This document shows, in pieces, positions 1-6,260 of a stretch of DNA of 8,452 nucleotides. The stretch's first letter is position 1; each line of letters starts with the position of its first letter. Below the pieces are notes generated by a model that had not been told where the DNA came from, ran no database searches, and saw only the letters and a program-made list of their open reading frames with translations. This DNA comes from Candidatus Cloacimonadota bacterium (GTDB lineage Bacteria; Cloacimonadota; Cloacimonadia; Cloacimonadales; TCS61), in the NCBI GenBank assembly GCA_023133395.1, contig JAGLWO010000080.1, positions 1-8,452 on the forward strand, read 5' to 3'. A program made the translations under genes and the position numbers.

Positions 1-724
1 TGATTACAGCAGGTTAGGGGATAATACTCAAATAAGAGGGAATAATATCTTCTTTGGAAAACATTTATTTAATAGTTCAGGACTGAGGATAGGTGGGGGA
101 GGTCGGCAACACCCAAATGCAAATTTTAAGATAGGTGATAGATGTACTATTCACAACAACTTTATAAATATATGTGAACCAGTTGAAATTGGTGATGATG
201 TGGGTTTGTCACCTGATGTTTCAATTCTGACTCATGGTTATTGGTTGTCAGTTTTTGAAGGTTTTCCAGCTTCATTCTCAGGAGTTAAAATTGGTCAGGG
301 AGTAATAATTGGTTATAGAAGTTTGATTATGATGGGAGTAGAAATAGCTGACTATATCGTAGTGGGAGCAAACTCAGTAATTACAAAAAACCTCATAGAG
401 AAAGGAATTTATGCTGGCATTCCAGCAAAAAAAATCAAAGAGATAAAACCTTTAACTGTTGAGGAACGGATAAAGCAGTTAGATATGATAATTAATAAAT
501 ATAAACCAATTGCTGAATATCATGGAGTAAATCCTAAAATCGAAGTAAATTATCCTTATGTTAATGTTAATGATTTTAGATTCAATGTTGAGACTTTTGA
601 ATATGAAGGAACAGAAGATGAAGAAACTGATGACATAAGAGATTATATACGCAAATGGGGAATTCGTATATATACTAAACGACCGTTCAAAAGTAAATTT
701 TCTTTTACAAAAATAACACAATAA
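1..724 (+). CDS. Hexapeptide-repeat (left-handed beta-helix) acyltransferase, 5'-truncated
   Basis: The reading frame is open from base 2, so about 240 residues are visible and the true start lies before the window; the GTG at 200 is internal. The first ~140 residues show the six-residue periodicity of left-handed beta-helix transferases (I/V-G-x-x repeats such as IGDRCTI, VEIGDDV, VKIGQGVIIG) and close with the family signature VVGANSVITKNL followed by YAGIPAKKI. Such enzymes move acetyl or other acyl groups from CoA to sugars in the cytoplasm. The histidine in ILTHGYW is the likely catalytic base. A ~95-residue C-terminal extension follows, ending in the motif RDYIRKWGIRIY, a tail I associate with some polysaccharide-locus acyltransferases. 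The sugar transferase starts 12 bases downstream, suggesting one operon that modifies exported glycan. The acceptor cannot be told from sequence. Confidence 0.88.
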   Translation, partial: DYSRLGDNTQIRGNNIFFGKHLFNSSGLRIGGGGRQHPNANFKIGDRCTIHNNFINICEPVEIGDDVGLSPDVSILTHGYWLSVFEGFPASFSGVKIGQGVIIGYRSLIMMGVEIADYIVVGANSVITKNLIEKGIYAGIPAKKIKEIKPLTVEERIKQLDMIINKYKPIAEYHGVNPKIEVNYPYVNVNDFRFNVETFEYEGTEDEETDDIRDYIRKWGIRIYTKRPFKSKFSFTKITQ

Positions 725-736
725 TGATTTTAGATA

Positions 737-2296
737 ATGAAAAAATCCAAAATCCTTTTTTTAATCCTTGATCTACTTTTCATTACCTCCGCCTTCATTT
801 TCTTTATCTGGCTTAAGCCTGCATCAAGGCGTATCTACCTTCCAGCATACTATAGGCCCTTCCTGGGCTTTGCTTTTATATGGATTGTAACCTCATTGAT
901 TGGAGATAAATTCAATCTGGCAGATAAGAAACGACTCAAGGATTTGCTCAATCCGATCTTCAGAATAGATATAACAATATTGGCAATCGCAGTTACTCTA
1001 ATTTACATTTTTCAGCGATTTTCATATTCCAGGATGATCGTCTTTGGAACAATTCTGTTTTCTATCTCATTGGAAATAATATTTGTGATTTCATATTACC
1101 TGCACAGGAAAGTCAGAAACGGGTTTGATAATCCCATCACACTTTCTGTGAAACCTAAATTTGTAGGTCCAATTGTTTTAGATTTCGAGGATGAAAAGTT
1201 CGATTATAAACTTCCGGAAATAAAAAATATAGATGAGACTATTTATCCAAATTTAAAGAACAAGTACTTAATTGATAACATAGAAATGTTCGATTTTATT
1301 GAACAGAATATAAATCTGGATAGGATAAAAAAGAGTGAATCTTTTATAATACATACTCACACCCTCTTTAATATTGAGAACGTTGAACCTGCTTCCCACC
1401 AGTTGTTTATAAATTTGCATAGGATCAATGATATTCGCAGAATCAACATGTACTTGATTCAAATCAATAAAAACCTTAAATATAAAGGTTACTTTATTGG
1501 TAACTGCGAGACGATACAGGAAAGACATAAAAAGTATTTTAATAGTTTCCCATTTTTTATAGCTGCTCCGCTGTATTTATTAGATTTTACCTATAAAAGA
1601 ATTTTTCCCAAAATACCGATTTTAAAGGAAACTTATTTTGCAATTTCAAAAGGTGAGAACAGGGCAATTTCGCAAGCTGAGATTCTGGGAAGACTGTATT
1701 TCTGCGGTTTTAGAGTTATTGCAACCACTGAGATAAATAACCTGTTTCATTTTATTGCTGTAAAAGTCAGGGAACCTAAAGAAGACCCAAATCCATCTTA
1801 TGGTCCTTTCATAAAACTTAGAAGGGTTGGTCAGGATGGTGAGCTTTTCTATGTCTATAAATTAAGGACAATGCATCCCTATTCTGAATATTTACAGAGT
1901 TACATTCATAATAAATACCAGTTGGAAGATTATGGAAAGTTTAAAGAGGATTTTAGAATAACTAGCTGGGGTAAGATTATACGGAGATTTTGGATTGATG
2001 AACTCCCACAATTTATAAATTTTTTAAAAGGTGATTTAAGTCTGGTTGGCGTTAGAGCATTAAGTGAGCACTTTTTTAATCTTTATCCGGAAGATGTAAA
2101 AAAACTTAGGACAGAATTCAAACCTGGTATTTTTCCTCCTGGAGTTGCAGAAGAAATTCCAAAAAGTTTTGAAGGAACTATACAAGCAGAACGTAAATAC
2201 CTATTAAAGAAATTAAAACATCCAATAAGAACAGATTTTAAATATTTCTTTATAATTCTATACAAAATAATTTTTAAAAATATAAGAGGGGGCTAG
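737..2296 (+). CDS. Undecaprenyl-phosphate sugar-1-phosphate transferase (bacterial sugar transferase, PF02397 type)
   Basis: 519 residues. Hydrophobic segments at about 7-26, 41-55, 78-93 and 100-121 give a four-helix membrane domain. A soluble middle region follows, then a hydrophobic stretch near 272-290, and a C-terminal catalytic domain from about 356. That domain carries the family marks GPFIKLRRVG, the KLRTM motif (375-379), DFRITSWGK, the acidic catalytic pair in WIDELPQ (D421-E422), GDLSLVGVRALSE and FKPG. Members transfer a sugar-1-phosphate from a UDP-sugar to undecaprenyl phosphate at the inner membrane, starting lipid-linked glycan synthesis. About 65 residues, including ISQAEILGRLYFCGF, lie between the hairpin and the catalytic core, and FKPGIFPP replaces the usual KPGITG. 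Both traits recall a branch I know from Bacteroidota, so I do not read them as damage. No clear Shine-Dalgarno precedes the ATG. The sugar transferred is unknown. Confidence 0.9.
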   Translation: MKKSKILFLILDLLFITSAFIFFIWLKPASRRIYLPAYYRPFLGFAFIWIVTSLIGDKFNLADKKRLKDLLNPIFRIDITILAIAVTLIYIFQRFSYSRMIVFGTILFSISLEIIFVISYYLHRKVRNGFDNPITLSVKPKFVGPIVLDFEDEKFDYKLPEIKNIDETIYPNLKNKYLIDNIEMFDFIEQNINLDRIKKSESFIIHTHTLFNIENVEPASHQLFINLHRINDIRRINMYLIQINKNLKYKGYFIGNCETIQERHKKYFNSFPFFIAAPLYLLDFTYKRIFPKIPILKETYFAISKGENRAISQAEILGRLYFCGFRVIATTEINNLFHFIAVKVREPKEDPNPSYGPFIKLRRVGQDGELFYVYKLRTMHPYSEYLQSYIHNKYQLEDYGKFKEDFRITSWGKIIRRFWIDELPQFINFLKGDLSLVGVRALSEHFFNLYPEDVKKLRTEFKPGIFPPGVAEEIPKSFEGTIQAERKYLLKKLKHPIRTDFKYFFIILYKIIFKNIRGG

Positions 2297-2431
2297 GTTT
2301 TTACTTGATTAGTTTCACTTTACTATATCTACATACAGAATTTATTTGAAGAAATCTTGGAATCAGAAAAGCACCACCTTGAAAGAAGATAGAAAAATAG
2401 ATTCCTGACGGATTTCTCGTATTTCTTTAGA

Positions 2432-2460
2432 GCATTTTATAATATTATATTTAGAAATGC
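2432..2460. other. AT-rich inverted repeat between the sugar transferase and the first four-helix gene
   Basis: GCATTT (2432-2437) pairs with AAATGC (2455-2460) around the 12-bp palindrome TATAATATTATA (2438-2449). It could be a weak hairpin, or the TATAAT at 2438-2443 could be a -10 box, but I see no convincing -35. The rest of 2297-2475 holds no gene and no recognisable site. Confidence 0.3.
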
Positions 2461-2475
2461 AAGGAGCAAATAATT

Positions 2476-2510
2476 GTAGAAGGAAGACTGTAGGCGGTAG
2501 ACTGAATGTA
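2476..2510 (+). repeat. Degenerate 7-nt tandem repeat array, upstream flank of the first four-helix gene
   Basis: Five consecutive heptamers in register: GTAGAAG, GAAGACT, GTAGGCG, GTAGACT and a poor fifth, GAATGTA. The consensus is near GWAGACG. The same heptamer family reappears immediately after the gene (2908-2942 and inverted at 2961-3009), so the gene is bracketed by one repeat family. Seven is not a multiple of three and no reading frame is kept, so it is not coding. Confidence 0.75.
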
Positions 2511-2515
2511 TTGAT

Positions 2516-2534
2516 TTTATTGTAACACAATAAA
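2516..2534 (+). promoter_or_regulatory. Perfect hairpin directly in front of the ribosome binding site
   Basis: TTTATTGT (2516-2523) and ACAATAAA (2527-2534) form a perfect 8-bp stem with a 3-nt loop. It ends one base before the Shine-Dalgarno TGGAGG (2535-2540), which lies 4 nt from the ATG at 2545. A structure there could affect translation or protect a processed 5' end. The stem is AT-only apart from one G-C pair, so its stability is modest and its function is inferred from position alone. Confidence 0.4.
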
Positions 2535-2544
2535 TGGAGGATTA

Positions 2545-2904
2545 ATGAGCACAAAAACATTTAAAGAGATTAAAGCTTGGCAGTTGGCACATCAATTTGT
2601 TCTAGAAGTTTATAGATTTACTAAAAATTTTCCGAGAGAAGAAATTTATTGCCTAACGAGTCAATTTAGAAGGGCAGCTATTTCTGTTGCTGCAAATATT
2701 TGTGAAGGTTATAAAAAGAAAGGTAAAAAAGATAAACTACGTTTTTATAATATATCACAAGGTTCGATAGAAGAGTGTCGATATTATATAATTCTTTCTA
2801 AAGATCTTGAATATGGTTGTTCGCAAGAAATGGATGAACTTCTTGATTCTGTAGGTCGAAAATTATATGGTTATATAAAATCCATTGAAGAAAGTATGAT
2901 GTAA
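2545..2904 (+). CDS. Four-helix bundle protein, S23 / 23S rRNA intervening-sequence family (first copy)
   Basis: 119 residues, the usual length of the family. It opens with the typical FKEIKAWQLAHQFVLEVYRFTKNFP, then the core signature FRRAAISVAANICEGY (about 42-57) and SQGSIEECRYYIILSKDL, predicting four amphipathic helices. The family was named from open reading frames inside intervening sequences of split 23S rRNA, and is related to the Avd subunit of diversity-generating retroelements. Its biochemical role is unknown, though Avd-type members form pentamers and bind nucleic acid. No 23S rRNA or reverse transcriptase is visible here; the gene stands alone between a sugar transferase and ugd. 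A strong TGGAGG sits 4 nt before the ATG. Heptamer repeats flank it tightly, restarting 3 nt after the stop. Together these suggest an inserted cassette rather than a native member of the glycan operon. Confidence 0.88.
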   Translation: MSTKTFKEIKAWQLAHQFVLEVYRFTKNFPREEIYCLTSQFRRAAISVAANICEGYKKKGKKDKLRFYNISQGSIEECRYYIILSKDLEYGCSQEMDELLDSVGRKLYGYIKSIEESMM

Positions 2905-2907
2905 AAA

Positions 2908-2942
2908 GAAGACGGGAGACGGAAGTCGGTAGAATCAGAAGG
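2908..2942 (+). repeat. 7-nt tandem repeat array, downstream flank, forward orientation
   Basis: Heptamers GAAGACG, GGAGACG, GAAGTCG, GTAGAAT and a poor fifth, CAGAAGG, run in perfect 7-nt register, beginning 3 nt after the stop codon. They are the same family as 2476-2510 and have the same orientation as the gene. Confidence 0.82.
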
Positions 2943-2960
2943 AAAACCTTGAATGATGTG

Positions 2961-3009
2961 AGCCTTCTTACTTCCGTTTACCGTCTACTGTTTTCTGTCT
3001 TCTGACTTC
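2961..3009 (-). repeat. 7-nt tandem repeat array, inverted orientation
   Basis: Read on the - strand this is seven heptamers in register: GAAGTCA, GAAGACA, GAAAACA, GTAGACG, GTAAACG, GAAGTAA, GAAGGCT. It faces the forward array 18 bp away. The RNA could fold into a long imperfect stem: AGAAGG (2937-2942) with CCTTCT (2963-2968), then CGGTA (2927-2931) with TACCG (2979-2983), with further partial pairing outward. There is no T-run, so a terminator is unlikely; a processing site or an inverted-repeat end is possible. Confidence 0.82.
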
Positions 3010-3041
3010 ACATTTATAGTAATGCCAATAAAATTAGTATT

Positions 3042-3061
3042 TATCAGTGAATATCAGTGGT
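3042..3061 (+). repeat. Two tandem copies of a 10-nt unit (TATCAGTGRW)
   Basis: TATCAGTGAA and TATCAGTGGT follow each other exactly, ending 5 bases before the ugd Shine-Dalgarno. Twenty bases upstream is AATGCCAATA (3021-3030), one base different from a decamer of the second cassette at 4604. Short, so chance is not excluded. Confidence 0.5.
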
Positions 3062-3078
3062 TAATTAAGGAGTAATAT

Positions 3079-4401
3079 ATGAAATTAGCAGTAATCGGAA
3101 CCGGCTATGTAGGATTAGTTACCGGTACCTGTTTCGCAGAAATGGGAAATGATGTAATTTGCGTAGATAATGATAAAAAGAAGATCAACCTGCTCAACTC
3201 GGGCAAGATTCCCATCTGGGAACCAGGACTGGAAGAGATGGTTATCCGCAATTCGGAAGAGGGTAGATTGAATTTCACCACTGACATCAAAGATGCTGTG
3301 GAAAGGTCTCAGATATGTATTATTGCTGTAGGAACTCCTCCCGGTGAAGATGGTTCTGTTGATTTGCAGTATGTACTAGCAGTGGCTCGTGATATTGCCA
3401 AATATATGAATGATTATAAAATTGTTATCAATAAATCCACAGTTCCTGTGGGAACGGCAGATAAAGTGAAAGCAACTGTGCAGCGGATCCTCGATGAACG
3501 TAGTGTAGATTATCCTTTCGATGTTGTTTCCAATCCTGAATTTCTAAAGGAAGGAGATGCCATTAACGATTCCATGAAGCCGGATAGAGTTATCGTGGGT
3601 ACAGACAACGAAAAATGTGCTGAGATAATGCACGAGCTTTATGCACCTTTCTGTCGTACCCGTGAAAAGCTGATTATCATGTCCATCCGCTCAGCAGAGA
3701 TGACCAAATACGCTGCTAATGCCATACTGGCAACAAAGATATCTTTCATGAATGATATTGCCAATCTCTGCGAACTAATGGGAGCAGATGTTTCCGAAGT
3801 ACGGCACGGTATCGGCGCGGATTGTCGTATAGGTTATAAATTTATCTACCCTGGTGTAGGTTATGGTGGTAGCTGTTTCCCAAAAGATGTGAAAGCTCTT
3901 ATTAGAATGGCTAAAAAAGTAGGAATGAATGCTCGTGTTCTCCAGTCAGTCGAAGCTGTAAATGAAGATCAGAAAACGGTTCTTGTAAGAAAAGTTAAAA
4001 GCCACTTTGCCGATAACCTTACAGGTCTTACATTTGCCATCTGGGGTCTCTCTTTCAAACCCAAGACCGATGATATGCGCGAAGCTCCATCAATTACAAT
4101 AATAAACGGTCTTTTGGAAGCTGGAGCGACTGTTCAGGCTTATGATCCGGTAGCTATGGATGAAGCGAGTCGCGTTTTTGGAGATAATCCAAAGATTAAA
4201 TATGTCCATGGTAACTACGATGCTCTCAAGGGTGCTGATGCACTTCTTCTCATTACTGAGTGGAACCAGTTCCGCTATCCTGATTTTGAGAAAGTAAAAA
4301 AATTGCTGAATAAACCCGTTATTTTTGATGGCAGGAACCAGTATAATCCGAAAGAACTAAAAGAACTCGGATTCACTTATTATGCCATAGGAAGGAATTG
4401 A
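3079..4401 (+). CDS. ugd: UDP-glucose 6-dehydrogenase
   Basis: 440 residues, full length for the family. It oxidises UDP-glucose to UDP-glucuronate in two NAD+-dependent steps in the cytoplasm. The N-terminal Rossmann domain carries GTGYVG (7-12) and D30 in VICVDND for NAD binding. Then come [33 protein letters not shown], the substrate-site [20 protein letters not shown] (K210 and N214 among the active-site residues) and [12 protein letters not shown] with the catalytic thiol C266. The C-terminal domain has [17 protein letters not shown] and the late ITEWNQFR motif. AAGGAG at 3067-3072, 6 nt from the ATG, fixes the start. With the epimerase at 5251 it makes a two-step route to UDP-galacturonate, but a second four-helix cassette now separates the two genes. 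Its base composition is less AT-rich than the flanking cassettes. Confidence 0.97.
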   Translation: MKLAVIGTGYVGLVTGTCFAEMGNDVICVDNDKKKINLLNSGKIPIWEPGLEEMVIRNSEEGRLNFTTDIKDAVERSQICIIAVGTPPGEDGSVDLQYVLAVARDIAKYMNDYKIVINKSTVPVGTADKVKATVQRILDERSVDYPFDVVSNPEFLKEGDAINDSMKPDRVIVGTDNEKCAEIMHELYAPFCRTREKLIIMSIRSAEMTKYAANAILATKISFMNDIANLCELMGADVSEVRHGIGADCRIGYKFIYPGVGYGGSCFPKDVKALIRMAKKVGMNARVLQSVEAVNEDQKTVLVRKVKSHFADNLTGLTFAIWGLSFKPKTDDMREAPSITIINGLLEAGATVQAYDPVAMDEASRVFGDNPKIKYVHGNYDALKGADALLLITEWNQFRYPDFEKVKKLLNKPVIFDGRNQYNPKELKELGFTYYAIGRN

Positions 4402-4546
4402 GATAAAAGACATTTCAAGGAAGATAGTATTAAATGAAAGTAGATTTTTGGAAGAAGATATTAATAGGAATTTACTCACTTCGTTCGTGGTATTAAATAG
4501 AAAGAAATGCAGGAAGAAGGAATTTAGTGAAAGATTGTTCGAGGAA
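4402..4546. other. Left part of the second cassette, degenerate repeat-like DNA
   Basis: No gene is supported here. The - strand is rich in AATNCC-like words. The clearest piece, 4467-4494, reads on the - strand as AATACC, then a CGAACGAAG core, then AAATTCC. This resembles the interrupted decamer units of the + strand array after the gene (AATACC-GACGAAGTC-AAATACC at 5091-5112). Variants of GGAAGA recur at about 4420, 4450, 4512 and 4543. I read it as eroded inverted copies of the decamer family, with low certainty. Confidence 0.4.
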
Positions 4547-4566
4547 GATTGGCATTGGTAGGCACT
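4547..4566 (-). repeat. Two inverted copies of the 10-nt AATRCC repeat
   Basis: On the - strand, AGTGCCTACC and AATGCCAATC lie end to end in 10-nt register. They match the + strand decamers around the second four-helix gene, such as AATACCTACC and AATACCAATA, but point the opposite way. Confidence 0.6.
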
Positions 4567-4583
4567 CGTCGTGTTTAACAATA

Positions 4584-4623
4584 AATACATACAAATGCCC
4601 ATTAATACCAATAAATACCTTTG
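4584..4623 (+). repeat. 10-nt tandem repeat array, upstream flank of the second four-helix gene
   Basis: Four decamers in register: AATACATACA, AATGCCCATT, AATACCAATA, AATACCTTTG. They share family and orientation with the longer array after the gene. Confidence 0.8.
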
Positions 4624-4629
4624 TATAAT
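4624..4629 (+). promoter_or_regulatory. Possible -10 box upstream of the second four-helix gene
   Basis: A perfect TATAAT begins exactly where the upstream decamer array ends, 66 nt before the ATG. No good -35 sits 16-18 bp upstream, where decamer sequence lies instead. It may let the cassette carry its own promoter, but this is weak evidence in AT-rich DNA. Confidence 0.25.
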
Positions 4630-4694
4630 GTCGAGTGTGATGAATTCTATTTTTAATATTTCGTAATAATTCGAAGCAGTATTGGAGTATTTTA

Positions 4695-5051
4695 ATGATC
4701 AAGACATTGGATGATTTTCAAGTTTATCAATTAGCTATGGATTTAGGTGAGAATGTTTGGAGTATCGTTTTAAAGTGGGATTACTTCTGCAAAGATACTA
4801 TTGGTAAACAACTTGTGAGAGCATCTGATTCAATTGCAGCGAATCTAAGTGAAGGATTGGGCAGATATCATTACAAAGAAACTAAAAATTTCAGTTACTA
4901 TTCTCGAGGATCATTATTTGAAACTAAAACCTGGATCACAAAAGCGAAAAATCGTTTTTTAATAACCGAAAAGCAGTATCACGAATTTGGAAATACATTA
5001 GACTCAATCGGTATTAAGATAAACAATTACATCAAAACTTTAGGAAATTGA
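4695..5051 (+). CDS. Four-helix bundle protein, S23 / 23S rRNA intervening-sequence family (second copy)
   Basis: 118 residues, full length. It has the family opening (LDDFQVYQLAMDLGENVW) and the core signature QLVRASDSIAANLSEGLGRY (about 39-58), followed by the helix containing YYSRGSLFETKTWITKAKNR. It is clearly a distant relative of the gene at 2545: both share the R-A-x-x-S-(I/V)-A-A-N-x-x-E-G core but differ elsewhere, so this is not a recent duplication. Function is unknown, as for the rest of the family. GGAG lies 7 nt before the ATG. The gene is bracketed by 10-nt tandem repeats, the downstream array being in register from the last base of the stop codon. It splits ugd from the epimerase that uses its product, which argues for insertion into an existing operon. 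Confidence 0.87.
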   Translation: MIKTLDDFQVYQLAMDLGENVWSIVLKWDYFCKDTIGKQLVRASDSIAANLSEGLGRYHYKETKNFSYYSRGSLFETKTWITKAKNRFLITEKQYHEFGNTLDSIGIKINNYIKTLGN

Positions 5052-5229
5052 ATGACAATTAATACCCATAAATACCTACAAATGTCCACTAATACCGACG
5101 AAGTCAAATACCTACCAATTCCAGCGAAGCGTAATCCCCACAAATGCCCATCAATACCTACCAATGCCCACAAATACCCATCAATGCCTATAAATGTCCT
5201 ATACCCAGCAATTCCCACAAATACAATTT
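5051..5229 (+). repeat. Long degenerate 10-nt tandem repeat array, downstream flank of the second four-helix gene
   Basis: About sixteen decamers, consensus AATRCCYAYM, start at 5051 (poor), 5061, 5071, 5081, 5091, 5107, 5117, 5133, 5143, 5153, 5163, 5173, 5183, 5193, 5210 and 5220 (partial). The register shifts by 6 nt at 5101-5106, by 6 nt at 5127-5132 and by 7 nt at 5203-5209. The first two shifts lie in related 26-bp blocks (5091-5116 and 5117-5142) that both contain a CGAAG core, so a larger unit of 10+6+10 is visible. The array fills nearly the whole space up to the epimerase. Open frames across it on both strands give 10-residue-periodic peptides that are products of the repeat, not genes. 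Confidence 0.9.
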
Positions 5230-5250
5230 CTTCAACTTTAATTCCATTCT

Positions 5251-6213
5251 ATGAGTGAAAACATGAACATACTAATAACAGGTGCAGCTGGATTTATCGG
5301 CTCACATTTATGTGAAGCATTAATAGGAAAGCATAGGGTTTTTGGACTGGATAATTTCTGCGATTTTTATGATCCCGGGATTAAATGGAACAATATAAAA
5401 ACTCTGCAGAAGAATGATAATTTTATCTTGTTTGAAACAGATATCAGGGATGAAAAGAGGTTGGGATCAATCTTTTCTGGAAATAAATTCGATCTAGTTA
5501 TCCACCTGGCAGCCATGGCTGGAGTAAGACCCTCTATTAAGAACCCAAAACTCTATACTGAAGTAAATATCAATGGAACAGTTAACCTTCTTGAACAGTG
5601 TAAAAAGTATGGAATAAAAAATTTTATTTTTGCTTCATCATCTTCGGTTTACGGGAATAATAAAAAAATACCTTTTTCCGAAGCAGATCCGGTTGATTTT
5701 CCTATTTCACCTTATGCTTCCACTAAAAAAGTTGGGGAACTCATCTGCCATACCCATTTTCACCTGTATGGAATGTCCGTCCTTTGCCTACGGTTATTCA
5801 CTGTGTACGGACCACGTCAGAGACCCGACCTTGCCATTTATAAATTTGCACGTCTGATGCTGGATGAAAAGGCTATACCCGTTTATGGAGATGGCACCAC
5901 CCAGCGTGATTACACCTATGTCGATGATATTATTGATGGTATTCTGAAGGCAATCGAGTTTGTACAAACCGGTCATCACTACGAGATATTTAACCTGGGA
6001 GAATCTCAAACCATAACCCTGAATAGAATGATAGAAACCCTGGAAAAAGCTCTGGGGATAAAAGCAAAAAGGGAATTTCTATCAATGCAACTCGGTGATG
6101 TGGAAAGAACCTATGCAGATATCTCTAAAAGCAAGAAAATGCTGGGATACGATCCTCAAACAGATTTTGGAGATGGTATAGCTAAATTTGTTGAGTGGAT
6201 AAAGTGTAATTAA
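5251..6213 (+). CDS. NAD-dependent epimerase, probably UDP-glucuronate 4-epimerase
   Basis: 320 residues, a short-chain dehydrogenase/reductase of the extended type. It has the NAD-binding GAAGFIGSH (11-19), the acidic DNFCDFYDP loop, HLAAMAGVRPSIKNP, the serine cluster SSSSVYG (129-135), the catalytic Y155-x-x-x-K159, RLFTVYGPRQRPD, GDGTTQRDYTYVDD and the C-terminal GDVERTYADISKSKKMLGY. The DNF-x-D-(F/Y)-YD loop plus AGVR-x-S fit UDP-glucuronate 4-epimerases, giving UDP-galacturonate; the ugd gene upstream supports this. Another 4-epimerase or a dehydratase-type relative cannot be excluded. The start is uncertain: ATG 5251 and ATG 5263 (residue 5) are both possible, and neither has a good Shine-Dalgarno, unlike ugd. 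The repeat array ending just upstream may have displaced the original leader. A hairpin terminator follows directly. Confidence 0.92.
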   Translation: MSENMNILITGAAGFIGSHLCEALIGKHRVFGLDNFCDFYDPGIKWNNIKTLQKNDNFILFETDIRDEKRLGSIFSGNKFDLVIHLAAMAGVRPSIKNPKLYTEVNINGTVNLLEQCKKYGIKNFIFASSSSVYGNNKKIPFSEADPVDFPISPYASTKKVGELICHTHFHLYGMSVLCLRLFTVYGPRQRPDLAIYKFARLMLDEKAIPVYGDGTTQRDYTYVDDIIDGILKAIEFVQTGHHYEIFNLGESQTITLNRMIETLEKALGIKAKREFLSMQLGDVERTYADISKSKKMLGYDPQTDFGDGIAKFVEWIKCN

Positions 6214-6219
6214 CTACGC

Positions 6220-6254
6220 TGGTTCAATTATGCTAATTGAACCATTCATTTTTT
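6220..6254 (+). terminator. Rho-independent terminator of the polysaccharide operon
   Basis: GGTTCAATTA (6221-6230) and TAATTGAACC (6234-6243) pair perfectly with a 3-nt loop; 6220 and 6244 add one pair. The T-rich tail at 6246-6254 (TCATTTTTT) follows. It begins 6 nt after the epimerase stop. Confidence 0.82.
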
Positions 6255-6260
6255 ATACTT

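Noticed and set aside
2363..2560. 65-codon open frame on the - strand upstream of the first four-helix gene
   Set aside because: It spans the heptamer array and AT-rich palindrome, has no family motif and no ribosome site.
4357..4702. Two overlapping - strand open frames (69 and 84 codons) before the second four-helix gene
   Set aside because: No ribosome site, no recognisable motif, overlap with ugd and with repeat DNA; low-complexity composition.
2545..5051. Possible diversity-generating retroelement, because the small genes resemble Avd
   Set aside because: No reverse transcriptase, no template/variable repeat pair with adenine-biased differences, and no C-type-lectin target in the window.
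5027..5218. Open frame on the - strand giving a GIDGYLW-type repetitive peptide
   Set aside because: It is the opposite-strand translation of the same decamer array and overlaps the end of the four-helix gene.
4584..5229. CRISPR array
   Set aside because: The units are 10 nt, contiguous and degenerate, with no 25-40 nt unique spacers and no cas genes.
5052..5258. Open frame on the + strand giving a 68-residue peptide rich in NTHKYPSMP-like repeats
   Set aside because: It is a direct translation of the 10-nt tandem array (10 nt x 3 frames gives a 10-residue period) and has no Shine-Dalgarno or domain.
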